A DNA stretch of 64,000 bases from Pyropia haitanensis. Its lineage: Eukaryota; Rhodophyta; Bangiophyceae; Bangiales; Bangiaceae. Shown one piece after another: positions 34,404-44,300 of this stretch. The position numbers and the translations under genes are program-made. Every line of letters begins with the position of its first letter. Positions within the stretch are counted from its first letter, which is position 1. Under the pieces are notes generated by a model that saw only the letters and a program-made list of their open reading frames with translations, was not told the origin of the DNA and did no database searches. The stretch covers positions 3,187,756-3,251,755 of the forward strand of contig SDUX01000008.1 of assembly GCA_008729055.1 (NCBI GenBank). Reading direction: 5' to 3'.

Positions 34404-35228
34404 ATGGTTCTTCATCCCCTACGCCCCCCGCGGAGCCAGCGGGCTGTTAACAACACCTGGGTGGGGCGGTGGCTGGGGCGGTGGCGGGGGCGATACCCGC
34501 CGGGGCGGCGGCGGCGGCAGCGGCGGCGGCAGCGGCGGCAGCGGCGGCAGCCCATATGCGGTGTCGGGTGGTGGCGGCGGTGGCGCCGGCGGTGGTTCCA
34601 TTCGGCTGGGCGCGGCGCCCGCGGCGCCCGCGGCGGCGGCCACGTCGGCGAGCGCCTTCTACCCCCTTTCTTCCTCCTCCTCCTTTTCCCCCTCCTCCTC
34701 CTCTTACCCCTCGATAGGCCGCACGTGGAGCGACAACCGCCGGCGGTGGGGGGACCCCCCCGCGGCGGCGGTGGGGGTCTCTTTCAGGGACCTTCCCGGC
34801 CGCTCCCTTCGTGGCCGCCGTGCAACCACGGCGCCCGCGTCGTGGCGGACGGCCGCATCCCGGTGCGGGCTGCCCGTCAGGGCGGGGGGGGTGCTGCGGC
34901 TGGGGAACGACCGCCGCGTGCCAGGAGGCGGGGGGGGGGGGCGGGGGATTTTTTTTTTTTTTTTTGTAAGGAGGGGGGCAGTGGCGGTGAGGCGGTGACA
35001 GGGGAGTGGGTGCTGTGGAGCTGTTGTGCGTCAGACTGTGCTGAGCCAATCGGGGATGGAATTGGGAACGCTCCTGACTCAGAAGTCCTCTTTGGCTTCA
35101 GAAAGGGACGTCCCTCTGTCGAGCGATGTCCCCCTCTTTCCGACAGCGGGCAGAGAAAGACATCAGCAAATCTGTCCCGGGCCTTTCTGCACATCCCTAT
35201 CGCGCACGCACGGCGCACCGCCGGCTAA
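34404..35228 (+). CDS. hypothetical gene behind the TATA box, structure unresolved
   Basis: The ATG at 34404 opens MVLHPLRPPRSQRAVNNTWV, after which the frame becomes Arg/Trp-rich low complexity and runs to 35228. The neighbouring frame reads as a smoother Gly/Ser-rich chain (GGSPYAVSGGGG, FYPLSSSSSFSPSSSSYPSI). An early intron or homopolymer error therefore probably moves the true protein into that frame. A 15-T tract at about 34951-34965 may mark its 3' region. No domain recognised. The promoter evidence is better than the coding evidence. Confidence 0.35.
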   Translation: MVLHPLRPPRSQRAVNNTWVGRWLGRWRGRYPPGRRRRQRRRQRRQRRQPICGVGWWRRWRRRWFHSAGRGARGARGGGHVGERLLPPFFLLLLFPLLLLLPLDRPHVERQPPAVGGPPRGGGGGLFQGPSRPLPSWPPCNHGARVVADGRIPVRAARQGGGGAAAGERPPRARRRGGGAGDFFFFFCKEGGSGGEAVTGEWVLWSCCASDCAEPIGDGIGNAPDSEVLFGFRKGRPSVERCPPLSDSGQRKTSANLSRAFLHIPIAHARRTAG

Positions 35229-35503
35229 ACCGGCTCAAGATCCGGCTGCTTTTTGGCTGCCAGCAACGCCGTCCGCTTGCTGAGAGTGTTTCCACCAATG
35301 CGAACGATCTGCCTACCATCTCACAGGCAACTTTCGGAATATTCATTTGAGCGTCCACGTGGCTGCTGAATGTCGTCTCCGCCAATGGGAGCGCAGCACG
35401 GGCAAACGGGAGTCCGGTGGCGGCCAGATTCGGGCCTCCGATTCGGTTTCAGCCCTCAATGGAGTTGAGGTAGTTGAATCTAACTCTCGAGTGCCACGTA
35501 CAC

Positions 35504-35583
35504 AAACGAGATGGTCATGACCATCTCGGAAACGATCTAGGGGGGGGTAGATCGTTTCCGAGATGGTCATGACCATCTCGTTT
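35504..35583. repeat. 36-bp perfect inverted repeat with G8 loop, Harbinger left end
   Basis: Arms 35504-35539 and 35548-35583 are exact complements separated by eight G. Each arm contains gagatggtcatgaccatctc, itself a 20-bp palindrome. The same ACCATCTC/GAGATGGT words occur just inside both TIRs (35315, 47520-47535), so it is probably a transposase- or SANT-protein binding cluster. Confidence 0.9.
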
Positions 35584-35913
35584 CGGGTTATGGGAAGGTA
35601 TATTGGGCTAGAATGGGGTCTAGAACGGGACATTGGAGACATCCTCGAAAGTTTTTGGGTGCAACCCGAAAGCCGCACGGCGGCCGCTCGTCCCGTGCGG
35701 AGGTCCCGCGCCGCGGGGTGCCGGCAGGCCCGTCGCCACGGTTGCTGTGGCGGGCCAGTCGCCACGGCTGCTGTGGCGCCTCGCGCCTGTCACACATTCG
35801 CGCCCGTCGCAATCCGCGGGCGGCGCCGGCAACCCCGCCCGAGGCGTGTCCCCGTGTGCATCGGGGCCGGCGGGAATGGCACCAGAGAGGGGGGCGGGGC
35901 AGGGGTGGCGACA

Positions 35914-36290
35914 AGCGGCTGTGCTGCGGCGAGGCAGCATCGGCCGCGGCCCCGCGCGAGAGGCCCGTTCAGGGGCGTGGCGAGCGGGGGCGGGCTGTGG
36001 GGGGGGGGGGTGGGGAGCCTGCGGCCGCGGCGTGTCGGCCGCGGCCCGACCCAGGAGCATCATTTCCGGACGTGTGGGGGGGGGGGACGCCCCTACGGGC
36101 GCGTGCGGCGGGGGTGGCAACCAGCGGCCGTGCCGTGTCGGCCGCAGCCCCGCCGGAGAGCATCGCTCTGAGTGGTGTGGGGGGGGGCGGGCGTCACGTG
36201 GGAGGCGTCCGGGGGGGGGGGTGGCATGGAGCGGCCATGGCGCGGCCGAGCAGTGTCGGCCGCCCCCGCTCGAGCGCTGGTCAGGTGGTG
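35914..36290. repeat. four diverged subterminal repeats, Harbinger left end
   Basis: Copies begin at about 35914, 36020, 36123 and 36229, spaced 103-106 bp. Their shared core is (a)gcggc(c/t)...gtgtcggccgc followed by a G-run. Such subterminal arrays are common binding sites in Harbinger and CACTA elements. The readings of this stretch in the long + strand frame are therefore probably not protein. Confidence 0.65.
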
Positions 36291-36676
36291 TGGGAGGGGA
36301 GGGTGGGGGGCGGCAGGGGGGTATTGTGGGGGTGCCGGCTCACGAGGGCCGCAACGTGGCGGCCCGCATATCCCCCCCCCCACCCTCGACCCTGTTTCGC
36401 CCGTGCCTGGTGTGGGGGGGGGGGAATGGGTGCCACTGGGTGCATGGCGTGTACCGTGTGGCACGCGCAGCGCCGTTACCCGGTCGCCGTCGCCGTCGTC
36501 GCGACCATCCCCATCGCCGGCACCGCCGCGATCACCACCATCCCCACCACCACGACGGACACCACCGCCGCCACCGCAGCCGCCATCACCACCTGCACGT
36601 GAGTGGCACTGTTTTGTCGCCTGCGGCGCTATCGTCAACGTGTCGGCCGCCCTGTTTTCGCCCGAGGGGCCACGCC

Positions 36677-38415
36677 ATGGACCCGCCCCTCCCCGCCGTC
36701 GATCGGGAGGCGTGGGAGGTGTCTGAGGGGTCGGCCGACGAGACGCGCGCCGCTGTGCTCGCGTCACAGCTCTCTCTTCGGCGGCGGCGACACTACGTGG
36801 CGCTGCTGGGCGCCGTGGCGCGGCGCCGACGTCGCGGCGGGTCCGTCCCCGGCCGCCGGCCCAACCGGCCGCGTGGTTTCGATGCGGGCTTCCATAGCAT
36901 TCTTCGTGACTACTTTGGCGTGGACGGGTGCCCGCCTGTGTACGGCGAGGCAGATTTTGAGACGCGCTTTCGTGTGCCCCGGAATGTCTTTATGGAGATA
37001 TACGACGACGTGAAGGATCTTCCCTACTGGAAGCGGACGGTCAACGCAACTGGGCAGCCACAGGCGCATGGACTGCAGAAGGTGGTGGCTGCCTTTCGCG
37101 TGCTGGCGTACGGCGAGGCCGCTGATCGGCCTGACGAGTACCTGCGCCTGGCGAAGTCAACAACGGCGGTAGCGACGCAGATGCTAGTCGACCACATCGT
37201 GGACAACTACGAGTGCTCTTACTTGCGGCCACCCACTCTGCAGGAGCTGGCCCACATCCTCGACCGTAACGCGGCACGGGGCATGCCAGGCTGTATGGGC
37301 AGCATTGACTGCTCTCACTGGGCCTGGCGCATGTGCCCCAAAGCGCTTGCAGGACAATACCAAGACTACAAGAAGCGACGCTCTGTGGTCATGGAGACGG
37401 TTTGTGATGAGGACCTTTTCATCTGGCATTTCTTTGTTGGCCCGCCTGGGAGCCACAACGATCTCAACGTGTGGGGCCAGTCCCCGCTGTGTATGGACAT
37501 TACCAGTGGACAGTGGCCCCCGGACATGTTTGAGTACACACTGAACGGCCGGACCCGTCGCTTACTGTACTATTTGGCCGACGGTGTTTATCCCCATTTT
37601 CCTTTCTTTGCCCGACCCTTCTCCCGCGCCGCCAACAACTCCCTGAAACGTCGCACGTACAACCGCCTGCAGGAAGCACTTCGAAAGGACGTGGAGCGCC
37701 TGTACGGCGTGCTGACCGCGCGGTTCCACATTTTGCTCCGGCCTGCCAAATTCCACTCTGTCGACCGCATTGTCCGCACTGCCAAAGCTGTGGCCATCCT
37801 GCACAACATGGTCGTCATTAACCGTCGGGACGGGTATCTCTCTCGGCGCCGCATCGGCGATGCTTTTGGTGAGCCGGGCGCCGCGGCCTCGACGTTGGCC
37901 GCGGCAGCTGCAGCAGCGTTGGCGGAGGCCGCGGGGAGTGCCGCCCTGGCGGCGGGCCCAGCCGGTGGGTCTGGCGGAGGTGGGGTGGGGGCGGCCGCGG
38001 GGAGTGGCACCCTGGCGGCCGGCCCAGCCGGTGCGTCTGGCGGAGGTGGGGGGGGGCGGCCGCGGGGAGTGGCACCCTGACGGCCGGCCCAGCTGGTGCG
38101 TCTGGCGGAAGTGGGGGGGCGGCGGCCGCGGGGAGTGGCGCCCTGGTGGCTGGCACGCCGTGTGGACCTGTCGGTGCTCGTGGCGCGGGACGGGTGGTCG
38201 CAGGCGGTGGATCTTTAGGTGGACGCGGAGGAGCTGAAGCAGTCGACGGTCGTGGTTGCCGTTCAGGCCACCCTGACGACATGCAGCGGTTGTCCGGCCT
38301 GCGGAGCCCGACGGAGCATGAGCGCTTGCGGGAGGACCTGGTGGAGCACATCTGGGCGCATAGGAAGAACGCGCTCGCGCCCTACCTCCATCGACACGAC
38401 GACCTCATGCGTTAG
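36677..38415 (+). CDS. PIF/Harbinger transposase (Plant_tran / DDE_Tnp_4 type)
   Basis: Excises and inserts the element. The ATG at 36677 (cacgccATGgac) gives MDPPLPAVDREAWEV. The protein contains FETRFRVPRNVFMEIYDDV and then the DDE core: GSIDCSHW (Asp 211), GPPGSHNDLNVWGQSPL, YYLADGVYPHFPFF (Asp 302) and RKDVERLYGVLTARFHILL (Glu 340). Spacing and motifs match the Plant_tran family. After residue 410 a 60-bp Gly/Ala repeat occurs about four times (37.92-38.16 kb). A 9-G run at 38048-38056 then breaks the frame. One extra base restores a typical family C-terminus (TEHERLREDLVEHIWAHRKN) ending at 38415. The element may therefore be intact (assembly error) or newly inactivated. Convergent with the SANT-like gene. 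Confidence 0.93.
37925..38160. repeat. about four tandem ~60-bp Gly/Ala-coding repeats in the transposase gene
   Basis: The unit contains gcggggagtggcaccctggc followed by a ggcccagc(c/t)ggtgcgtctgg block and a G-rich spacer. Copies differ by a few substitutions and G-run length. They separate the DDE core from the conserved C-terminal LVEHIW helix. Confidence 0.75.
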
Positions 38416-38433
38416 AGCCTGAACGGCGTCGTA

Positions 38434-38473
38434 AAGGTTTTTTTTTTCCCTGACGGGTTTTTTTTTTCCTCAT
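38434..38473 (+). terminator. T-tract 3' motif after the transposase gene
   Basis: AAAGG, ten T, CCCTGACGGG, ten T, CCT begins about 20 nt after the transposase stop. An almost identical motif follows the convergent SANT-like gene in mirror orientation. It probably directs 3'-end formation or RNA stability in both transcripts; the role is inferred. Confidence 0.5.
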
Positions 38474-38960
38474 ATCCCTCGTTTGGAGAGTACCGCCGCT
38501 GCGGCCAAGCTGTAGTATCTCCGCCTTGGGGCCGGCAGCGGCCGCAAAAATGGCGGGGCCGGGCCGGGCGGCTACTCGCCCCGCCGCTCACTTGGCGTGC
38601 GGGGCGGCCGCACAGCCGCGGCTGCCCGCCCACGCCCAACCCACGCCCCGTCCTCCCCGCGGCCGGTGGCGGCCGCCATCGTGGGATGCTCAGGTGCGGC
38701 CTGCTGCGGCCGGCCGCGTCGCCACTCGCCGCGCCGCTCGCTGAGCGCGCGGCGCGGCCGCACTGGTGGCGCTGCTAGGCCGCGCCGCACCCCGCCGGCC
38801 CCGGTGCTGTTTTTCGCATGTGGGCGTGGATGGTCTAGTGCGGCCGCTGCGAGAGCGAGGCGTGCGTGGTTTTATGTTCGGCGTTGTCCACGCCGAGTGT
38901 GTGCATCCTCGCCGACTTGGCCCTCTCCGTTTCTTGCTGTCATCATCGTGGCTGCAAAGT
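38474..38960. other. spacer between the convergent Harbinger genes
   Basis: About 0.5 kb with no supported frame. It contains two diverged direct copies of a ~45-bp sequence (38568-38612, 38716-38762; core cgccgctcnctnngcg(t/c)gcgg(g/c)gcggccgcac). Confidence 0.55.
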
Positions 38961-38965
38961 GCTTA

Positions 38966-39002
38966 AGGAAAAAAAACCCCGGAGGGAAAAAAAAAACCTT
39001 TT
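38966..39002 (-). terminator. T-tract 3' motif after the SANT-like gene
   Basis: Read on the minus strand: AAAAGG, ten T, CCCTCCGGGG, eight T, CCTTAAG, starting about 25 nt after the stop at 39027. It matches the motif after the convergent transposase gene apart from the central three bases and T-run length. Confidence 0.5.
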
Positions 39003-39026
39003 ATGTATCGCTCGTCTGCCAAAGCG

Positions 39027-41390
39027 TCACAGGAACAAGTCGTCGTCGTCCTCGTCCTCTTCCAGCTCTTTCACTTTGCCGATGAGGAGGCCAAACTCGT
39101 CGTCATCATTGATGGCTCCAGTGTCCGCGTCCGGGTCCTGCTCAGCGTCTTCATCACCTTCCCCGTCAGCTTCCTCCTCGTCCGCATAGCTCTCTCCAGA
39201 TCCCGATGAAGGAACTGTCGGTGCGAGGCGAGGGGCCATCCACCTTGGCCCCTTCCCCTTAGAGCTTCGCTGCGTCGCACATTGAAGCTGCTTGTCGATT
39301 TGGGCGCGACGACCGTCGGACAGCAACGCGGCCGCAGCGCGTCCACCGCCCGCGGCCGTCAAGGACATACGTGGATGGGGCGCAATGGCCACCGTGCCTA
39401 TCCCTGCTGCTTCTGCACGCACCGCCGTGGACGCACTAGGGCTTGAAGTCCCCGCCGGCCGCGTTGAAGTCGGCCGCGCGGCCGCCGCGGCAGGTACAGC
39501 ACCTCTGGCTGCCCGCGGCGGCTCCACGGGCGGCCGTCCCCACACCACAGCAGGCAGCGACGAAGATGACGTCGCTGGAGTGGGTTCCAATGGACGCCAA
39601 TTCAGTACCGGCGCAGCGCGTCCCGTGCGCGGGAGGGCAGGGCGAGCCACAGCCGCGATAGGAGGGGAAGAGCGGCCGCCAGACGGTCCCGTGACCACGA
39701 CCGCATCGGTCCCGCCGGTGAGCGTGGTTGCGGCGGCAGGACCGGCCGCGGGGGCGGCACAGGTAGTCGGCGCGGCCGTCGTCGCGGCCGCGTCGCCGCC
39801 TCTCCCCGGACCGCCACCACCCTCCGACATGCCCCCCAGCAGCGACATCCGCTCTGCCGCACCATCTTCTCCAGCCCCGTCCTCAGGTTCCTCCTCGCTG
39901 CCATCTGCGGCTGCCCATAACCTCCCCTCCGCACCACCACCAGCGGCGACGGCCGGTCCATCAGCCGTACCGTCCGCGGCGGCCGCCTCCGAGGCGGCCG
40001 GAGCTGCCTGCGCGGCCAAGTGCGCTGCGATAAGCTCATCCGCGCGCTGGGCGAGAAAGTTGCGAAAGCGCGGCTCGTCGCGGATGGCGGGGGCCGACAG
40101 CGTCGCTATCAGGTTTCTGTCGCTCGCCGCCCGAGCAATGACCTTGAGCGCCTCGGTGTTGGCAATGCCCTCATTCGCAAAAGCTTTGTCCCTTGCAGCC
40201 TGCGCCATCCGGTTCAGGGTCGCCCGCGTGCCCAGCGGCCGCTCGGCAAAGGTCGCCGGCCGCTGACGCTTGCCCGGCGTCAGACCATCCGTCGCTTCCG
40301 AGCCGGCGCCGTCCGTTGCCGCGCTGGCGACGCTGGCTTCGCCTGCGCCAGCGGCCGCTCCCACCGGCGGGCCGTCCCCGCGGGCCCGCCGTCGGCGCGC
40401 CTCTTGGGCGGCCATGGCGGCCGCCCCGCTATACTTGTCTGAAACCTTGAGCACCCGCCAGCAGTTCATCCAGTACTCCGCTCTTGACTCGGGTGACTTA
40501 AGCCTCGGGTGGGGAACGTACTTCCCCATTCTGATGGCCTCGTACACATCCCGCTTCTCGTAGGAGGCCATCATGGCCAGCTCCATGTCGGCCTCCGATG
40601 GGTTGCCAGTCAGGTCGAGGCTCTCCACGTGCACACGCGCGCACACCAGGCGCATGACCTTCTCATTCAGCTTCTGGTAGTATCGCTGCACGGCGGCGGC
40701 CTCGCGGACAACCCTAGTACCGAGGCCGCCATCACCGGCCTGTGCGGCAATGCGGTCCATACGCGCCTGGAAGTTGGCCGTCACAGCAGCAAAAAACTCC
40801 TTGCCCTTCTGGTCGGTACCCACCACAGCATCCTCAGACACCTCCAGCCACGCCGCACTCAGCTGTACGCGCTCGACGGCGGAGTAGGGGACCCCGTTGG
40901 TGTGGATGCGAGGTCCCACTCCAGCTCGAACGCCCTCCGCGCCGCGGCCGCCGCCGCGGCCGCGTCCTCGAGCGACTGCAGCTGTGGTGGCGGCCGCTGA
41001 ACCTCCTCCGCGGCCGTGGACGCCTCTTCCGCCTCGGCCGCGACGCCCGGCGCTGGGTCGCGTGCGGGCCCCGGCGGCTGCTGCGGCGGCCTCTCCGTCG
41101 GGGTCGCCGTCACCATCGGTGAGGCCGTCGCCGTCCCCGTTGCGGGCCGTGCGGCCTCCCGCGGGCGGTGGCCGACCGCCTCGTCCGCTCGGTCCTCCGT
41201 CACGGGACGCCCCGCCACCTCGGCGGCGCCGTCGGCCACGCGCCGGGGCAATCTCGGGGGTGCTGTACCCGGCGGAACTCGCTGCCCCGCTGCCGTCGCT
41301 GTCGTACCCGGAGCAGGTCCCACTGCCGCTGCTGCCAACCTCGTCGCGGCTGCTCCGCCCCCCTCTGGCGGTGGGAGGGGACGGGAACAT
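39027..41390 (-). CDS. Harbinger Myb/SANT-like DNA-binding protein (ORF1)
   Basis: The partner protein of PIF/Harbinger transposases, thought to bring the transposase to the nucleus and element ends. The start at 41390 gives MFPSPPTARGGRSSRDEVGS followed by an SG/D-rich and Arg/Gly-rich region. At about residues 165-290 is the plant NAM-associated/SANT-like domain: GVPYSAVERVQLSAAWLEVS, EDAVVGTDQKGKEFFAAV, VQRYYQKLNEKVMRL, SRAEYWMNCWRVLKVSDKY. A basic stretch (TPGKRQRP) and helices follow. The end is strongly acidic (DDDEFGLLIGKVKELEEDED). The frame stays open far upstream through the tandem array, but that upstream reading is unlikely to be used. The gene may instead be joined by splicing to the upstream Cys/W-G frame. 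Confidence 0.8.
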   Translation of the reverse strand: MFPSPPTARGGRSSRDEVGSSGSGTCSGYDSDGSGAASSAGYSTPEIAPARGRRRRRGGGASRDGGPSGRGGRPPPAGGRTARNGDGDGLTDGDGDPDGEAAAAAAGARTRPSAGRRGRGGRGVHGRGGGSAAATTAAVARGRGRGGGRGAEGVRAGVGPRIHTNGVPYSAVERVQLSAAWLEVSEDAVVGTDQKGKEFFAAVTANFQARMDRIAAQAGDGGLGTRVVREAAAVQRYYQKLNEKVMRLVCARVHVESLDLTGNPSEADMELAMMASYEKRDVYEAIRMGKYVPHPRLKSPESRAEYWMNCWRVLKVSDKYSGAAAMAAQEARRRRARGDGPPVGAAAGAGEASVASAATDGAGSEATDGLTPGKRQRPATFAERPLGTRATLNRMAQAARDKAFANEGIANTEALKVIARAASDRNLIATLSAPAIRDEPRFRNFLAQRADELIAAHLAAQAAPAASEAAAADGTADGPAVAAGGGAEGRLWAAADGSEEEPEDGAGEDGAAERMSLLGGMSEGGGGPGRGGDAAATTAAPTTCAAPAAGPAAATTLTGGTDAVVVTGPSGGRSSPPIAAVARPALPRTGRAAPVLNWRPLEPTPATSSSSLPAVVWGRPPVEPPRAARGAVPAAAAARPTSTRPAGTSSPSASTAVRAEAAGIGTVAIAPHPRMSLTAAGGGRAAAALLSDGRRAQIDKQLQCATQRSSKGKGPRWMAPRLAPTVPSSGSGESYADEEEADGEGDEDAEQDPDADTGAINDDDEFGLLIGKVKELEEDEDDDDLFL

Positions 41391-44300
41391 GGCGGAACGG
41401 TTGGCGCTGCTGCTACTGCTGCAGGTGGCGCTGCCGCAACCGGCGGTGGCGCTTGCGGGGGATGACGGGCCCGGCCCGGGGAGCAAGCAGGGGGAGTCGG
41501 TTCCCCCCGCTCTCCAGATGTTGTCACCGCCGCGGGGCCGGAGGGCGTCGCGGCCGGCGCAGGCAAGTTGCTCAAGAATGGCTGCGGTCGTGGGCCGGTG
41601 TCGCTCGGCCCACCCGGGCGCGGCTGCTCGGCGCTTGGCTGCTGCCCGCTGTACGAGCTCGGCAGTTGCGGGCCGCTTGGCGGAATGCCCCCGCGCGGTG
41701 CCGGGGACGGCAACGACCTCGGCTGTCCGCCCGCCGTCGCAGAAGACGACGGTCGGTTGGCCGCCTCGCCACCTGCCTGCGGCCGCGCCTGCCCGCGAGG
41801 GCTCGGCGGCCGCTGCTGCTGCTCGTTGCGTAGTCCGCTTGGCCCCGCCTGGCCGTCGCCTAGCGGCGGCGGCGCCTGGCGCCGCGGGCTCGGCTGCCCC
41901 TCCCACTCCTCGCCGCCCCTCCCGCTCGGCCCCGCTTCGCCACCGCCCAGCGGCGGCGGAGTGCGTCGACGTGGGCTTGTCGGCCGCTGTTGCCGCTGGT
42001 GGCCCCGCCCGCTCGGCCCCGCTTGGCCGCCACCCGATGGCGGCCAAGCCTGCTCGCGTGGGCTCGGCGGCCGCTGCCGCTCCTGGTTGCCCCACGTGCT
42101 CGGCCCGGCCTGGCCGCCGCCCAGCGGCGGCGGTGATTGACGGCGTGGGCTTGGCGTCCGCAGCTCCCGCTGGTTGCCCCACCCGCTCGGCCCCGCTTGG
42201 CCGCCGCCCACTCGCGGCGGCGTCTGACGGCGCGGGCTGCGCGCCGGCTCCTCCTGCTGGTTGCCCCACCCGCTCGGCCCCGCTTGGCCGCCACCCGACG
42301 GCCACCACGCCTGCCCGCGAGGGCTCGGCGGCCGCTGCAGCTGCTGGTTGCCCCACCCGCTCGGTCCCGGTTGGCCGCCACCCGACGGCCACCACGCCTG
42401 CCCGCGAGGGCTCGGCGGCCGCTGCAGCTGCTGGTTGCCCCACCCGCTCGGCCCCGCTTGGCCGCCACCCAGCGGCGGCGGTGATTGACGGCGTGGGCTG
42501 CGCGCCCGCTGCTGCTGCTGGTCTGCCCACCCGCTCGGTCCCGCCTGGCCGCCACCCGACGGCCGCCAAGCCGGCCCGCGAGGGCTCGGCGGCCGCTGCA
42601 GCTGCTGGTTGCCCCACCCGCTCGGCCCCGCTTGGCCACCGCCCAGCGGCGGCGGTGATTGACGGCGCGGGCTCCGCGCCGGCTCCTCCTGCTGGTTGCC
42701 CCACCTGCTCGGCCCCGGTTGGCCGCCACCCGACGGCCACCACGCCTGCCCGCGAGGGCTCGGCGGCCGCTGCAGCTGCTGGTTGCCCCACCCGCTCGGC
42801 CCCGCTCGGCCGCCGCCCAGCGGCGGCGGCGTCTGACGGCGCTGGCTGCGCGCCCGCTGCAGCTGCTGGTCTGCCCACCCGCTCGGTCTCGCCTGGCCGC
42901 CACCCGACGGCCGCCAAGCCGGCCCGCGAGGGCTCGGCGGCCGCTGCCGCTCCTGGTTGCCCCACGTGCTCGGCCCGGCCTGGCCGCCGCGCAGCGGCGG
43001 CGGCGTTCGACGGCGAGGGCTTGGCGTCCGCAGCTCCCGCTGGTTGCCCCACCCACTCGGCCCCGCTTGGCCGCCGCCCACTTGCGGCGGCGTCTGACGG
43101 CGCGGGCTGCGCGCCGGCTCCTCCTGCTGGTTGCCCCACCCGCTCGGTCCCGGTTGGCCGCCACCCGACGGCCACCACGCCTGCCCGCGAGGGCTCGGCG
43201 GCCGCTGCAGCTGCTGGTTGCCCCACCCGCTCGGCCCCGCTTGGCCACCGCCCAGCGGCGGCGGTGATTGACGGCGTGGGCTGCGCGCCCGCTGCAGCTG
43301 CTGGTCTGCCCACCCGCTCGGTCCCGCCTGGCCGCCACCCGACGGCCGCCAAGCCGGCCCGCGAGGGCTCGGCGGCCGCTGCCGCTCCTGGTTGCCCCAC
43401 GTGCTCGGCCCGGCCTGGCCGCCGCGCAGCGGCGGCGGCGTTCGACGGCGTGGGCTTGGCGTCCGCAGCTCCCGCTGGTTGCCCCACCCGCTCGGCCCCG
43501 CTTGGCCGCCGCCCACTCGCGGCGGCGTCTGACGGCGCGGGCTGCGCGCCGGCTCCTCCTGCTGGTTGCCCCACTCGCTCGGTCCCGGTTGGCCGCCACC
43601 CGACGGCCACCACGCCTGCCCGCGAGGGCTCGGCGGCCGCTGCAGCTGCTGGTTGCCCCACCCGCTCGGCCCCGCTCGGCCGCCGCCCAGCGGCGGCGGC
43701 GTCTGACGGCGCTGGCTGCGCGCCCGCTGCAGCTGCTGGTCTGCCCACCCGCTCGGTCCCGCCTGGCCGCCACCCGACGGCCGCCAAGCCGGCCCGCGAG
43801 GGCTCGGCGGCCGCTGCCGCTCCTGGTTGCCCCACGTGCTCGGCCCGGCCTGGCCGCCGCGCAGCGGCGGCGGCGTTCGACGGCGAGGGCTTGGCGTCCG
43901 CAGCTCCCGCTGGTTGCCCCACCCGCTCGGCCCCGCTTGGCCGCCGCCCACTTGCGGCGGCGTCTGACGGCGCTGGCTGCGCGCCGGCTCCTCCTGCTGG
44001 TTGCCCCACCCGCTCGGTCCCGGTTGGCCGCCACCCGACGGCCACCACGCCTGCCCGCGAGGGCTCGGCGGCCGCTGCAGCTGCTGGTTGCCCCACCCGC
44101 TCGGCACCGCTTGGCCGCCGCCCAGTGGCGGCGGCGATTGACGGCGCGGGCTTGGCCGCCGCTCCTGCTGCTGGTTGCCCCACCCGCTTGGTCCGCCCTG
44201 GTTGCTGCCCCACAGTTCTCGTCCACGGAGGCCGCCGTCCTGCGGCCTCGTGATGCCCGCCAGGTCCTGCCTCGGTGGGCGAGCCGCCCAGGGGCAACGA

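Noticed and set aside
35633..36676. N-terminal 348 codons of the transposase-frame ORF upstream of 36677
   Set aside because: They translate the subterminal repeats and read as low complexity. The family starts shortly before the FETRFRVPRNVFMEI region, matching ATG 36677.
41756..44191. CRISPR array
   Set aside because: Units are contiguous 87-bp protein-coding repeats without unique spacers, in a eukaryotic transposon.
41756..44191. Silk- or collagen-like structural protein
   Set aside because: Gly/Pro/Gln-rich repeats invite the comparison, but the conserved element is PS-x-W-G and the context is a transposon, not a secreted protein; no signal peptide is present.
40897..44253. Plus-strand frame of 1,118 codons across the tandem array
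   Set aside because: It is antisense to the 87-bp repeats, which are open in several frames because the unit is a multiple of three and GC-rich. The flanking unique sequence and the silent-change pattern favour the minus-strand W-G frame.
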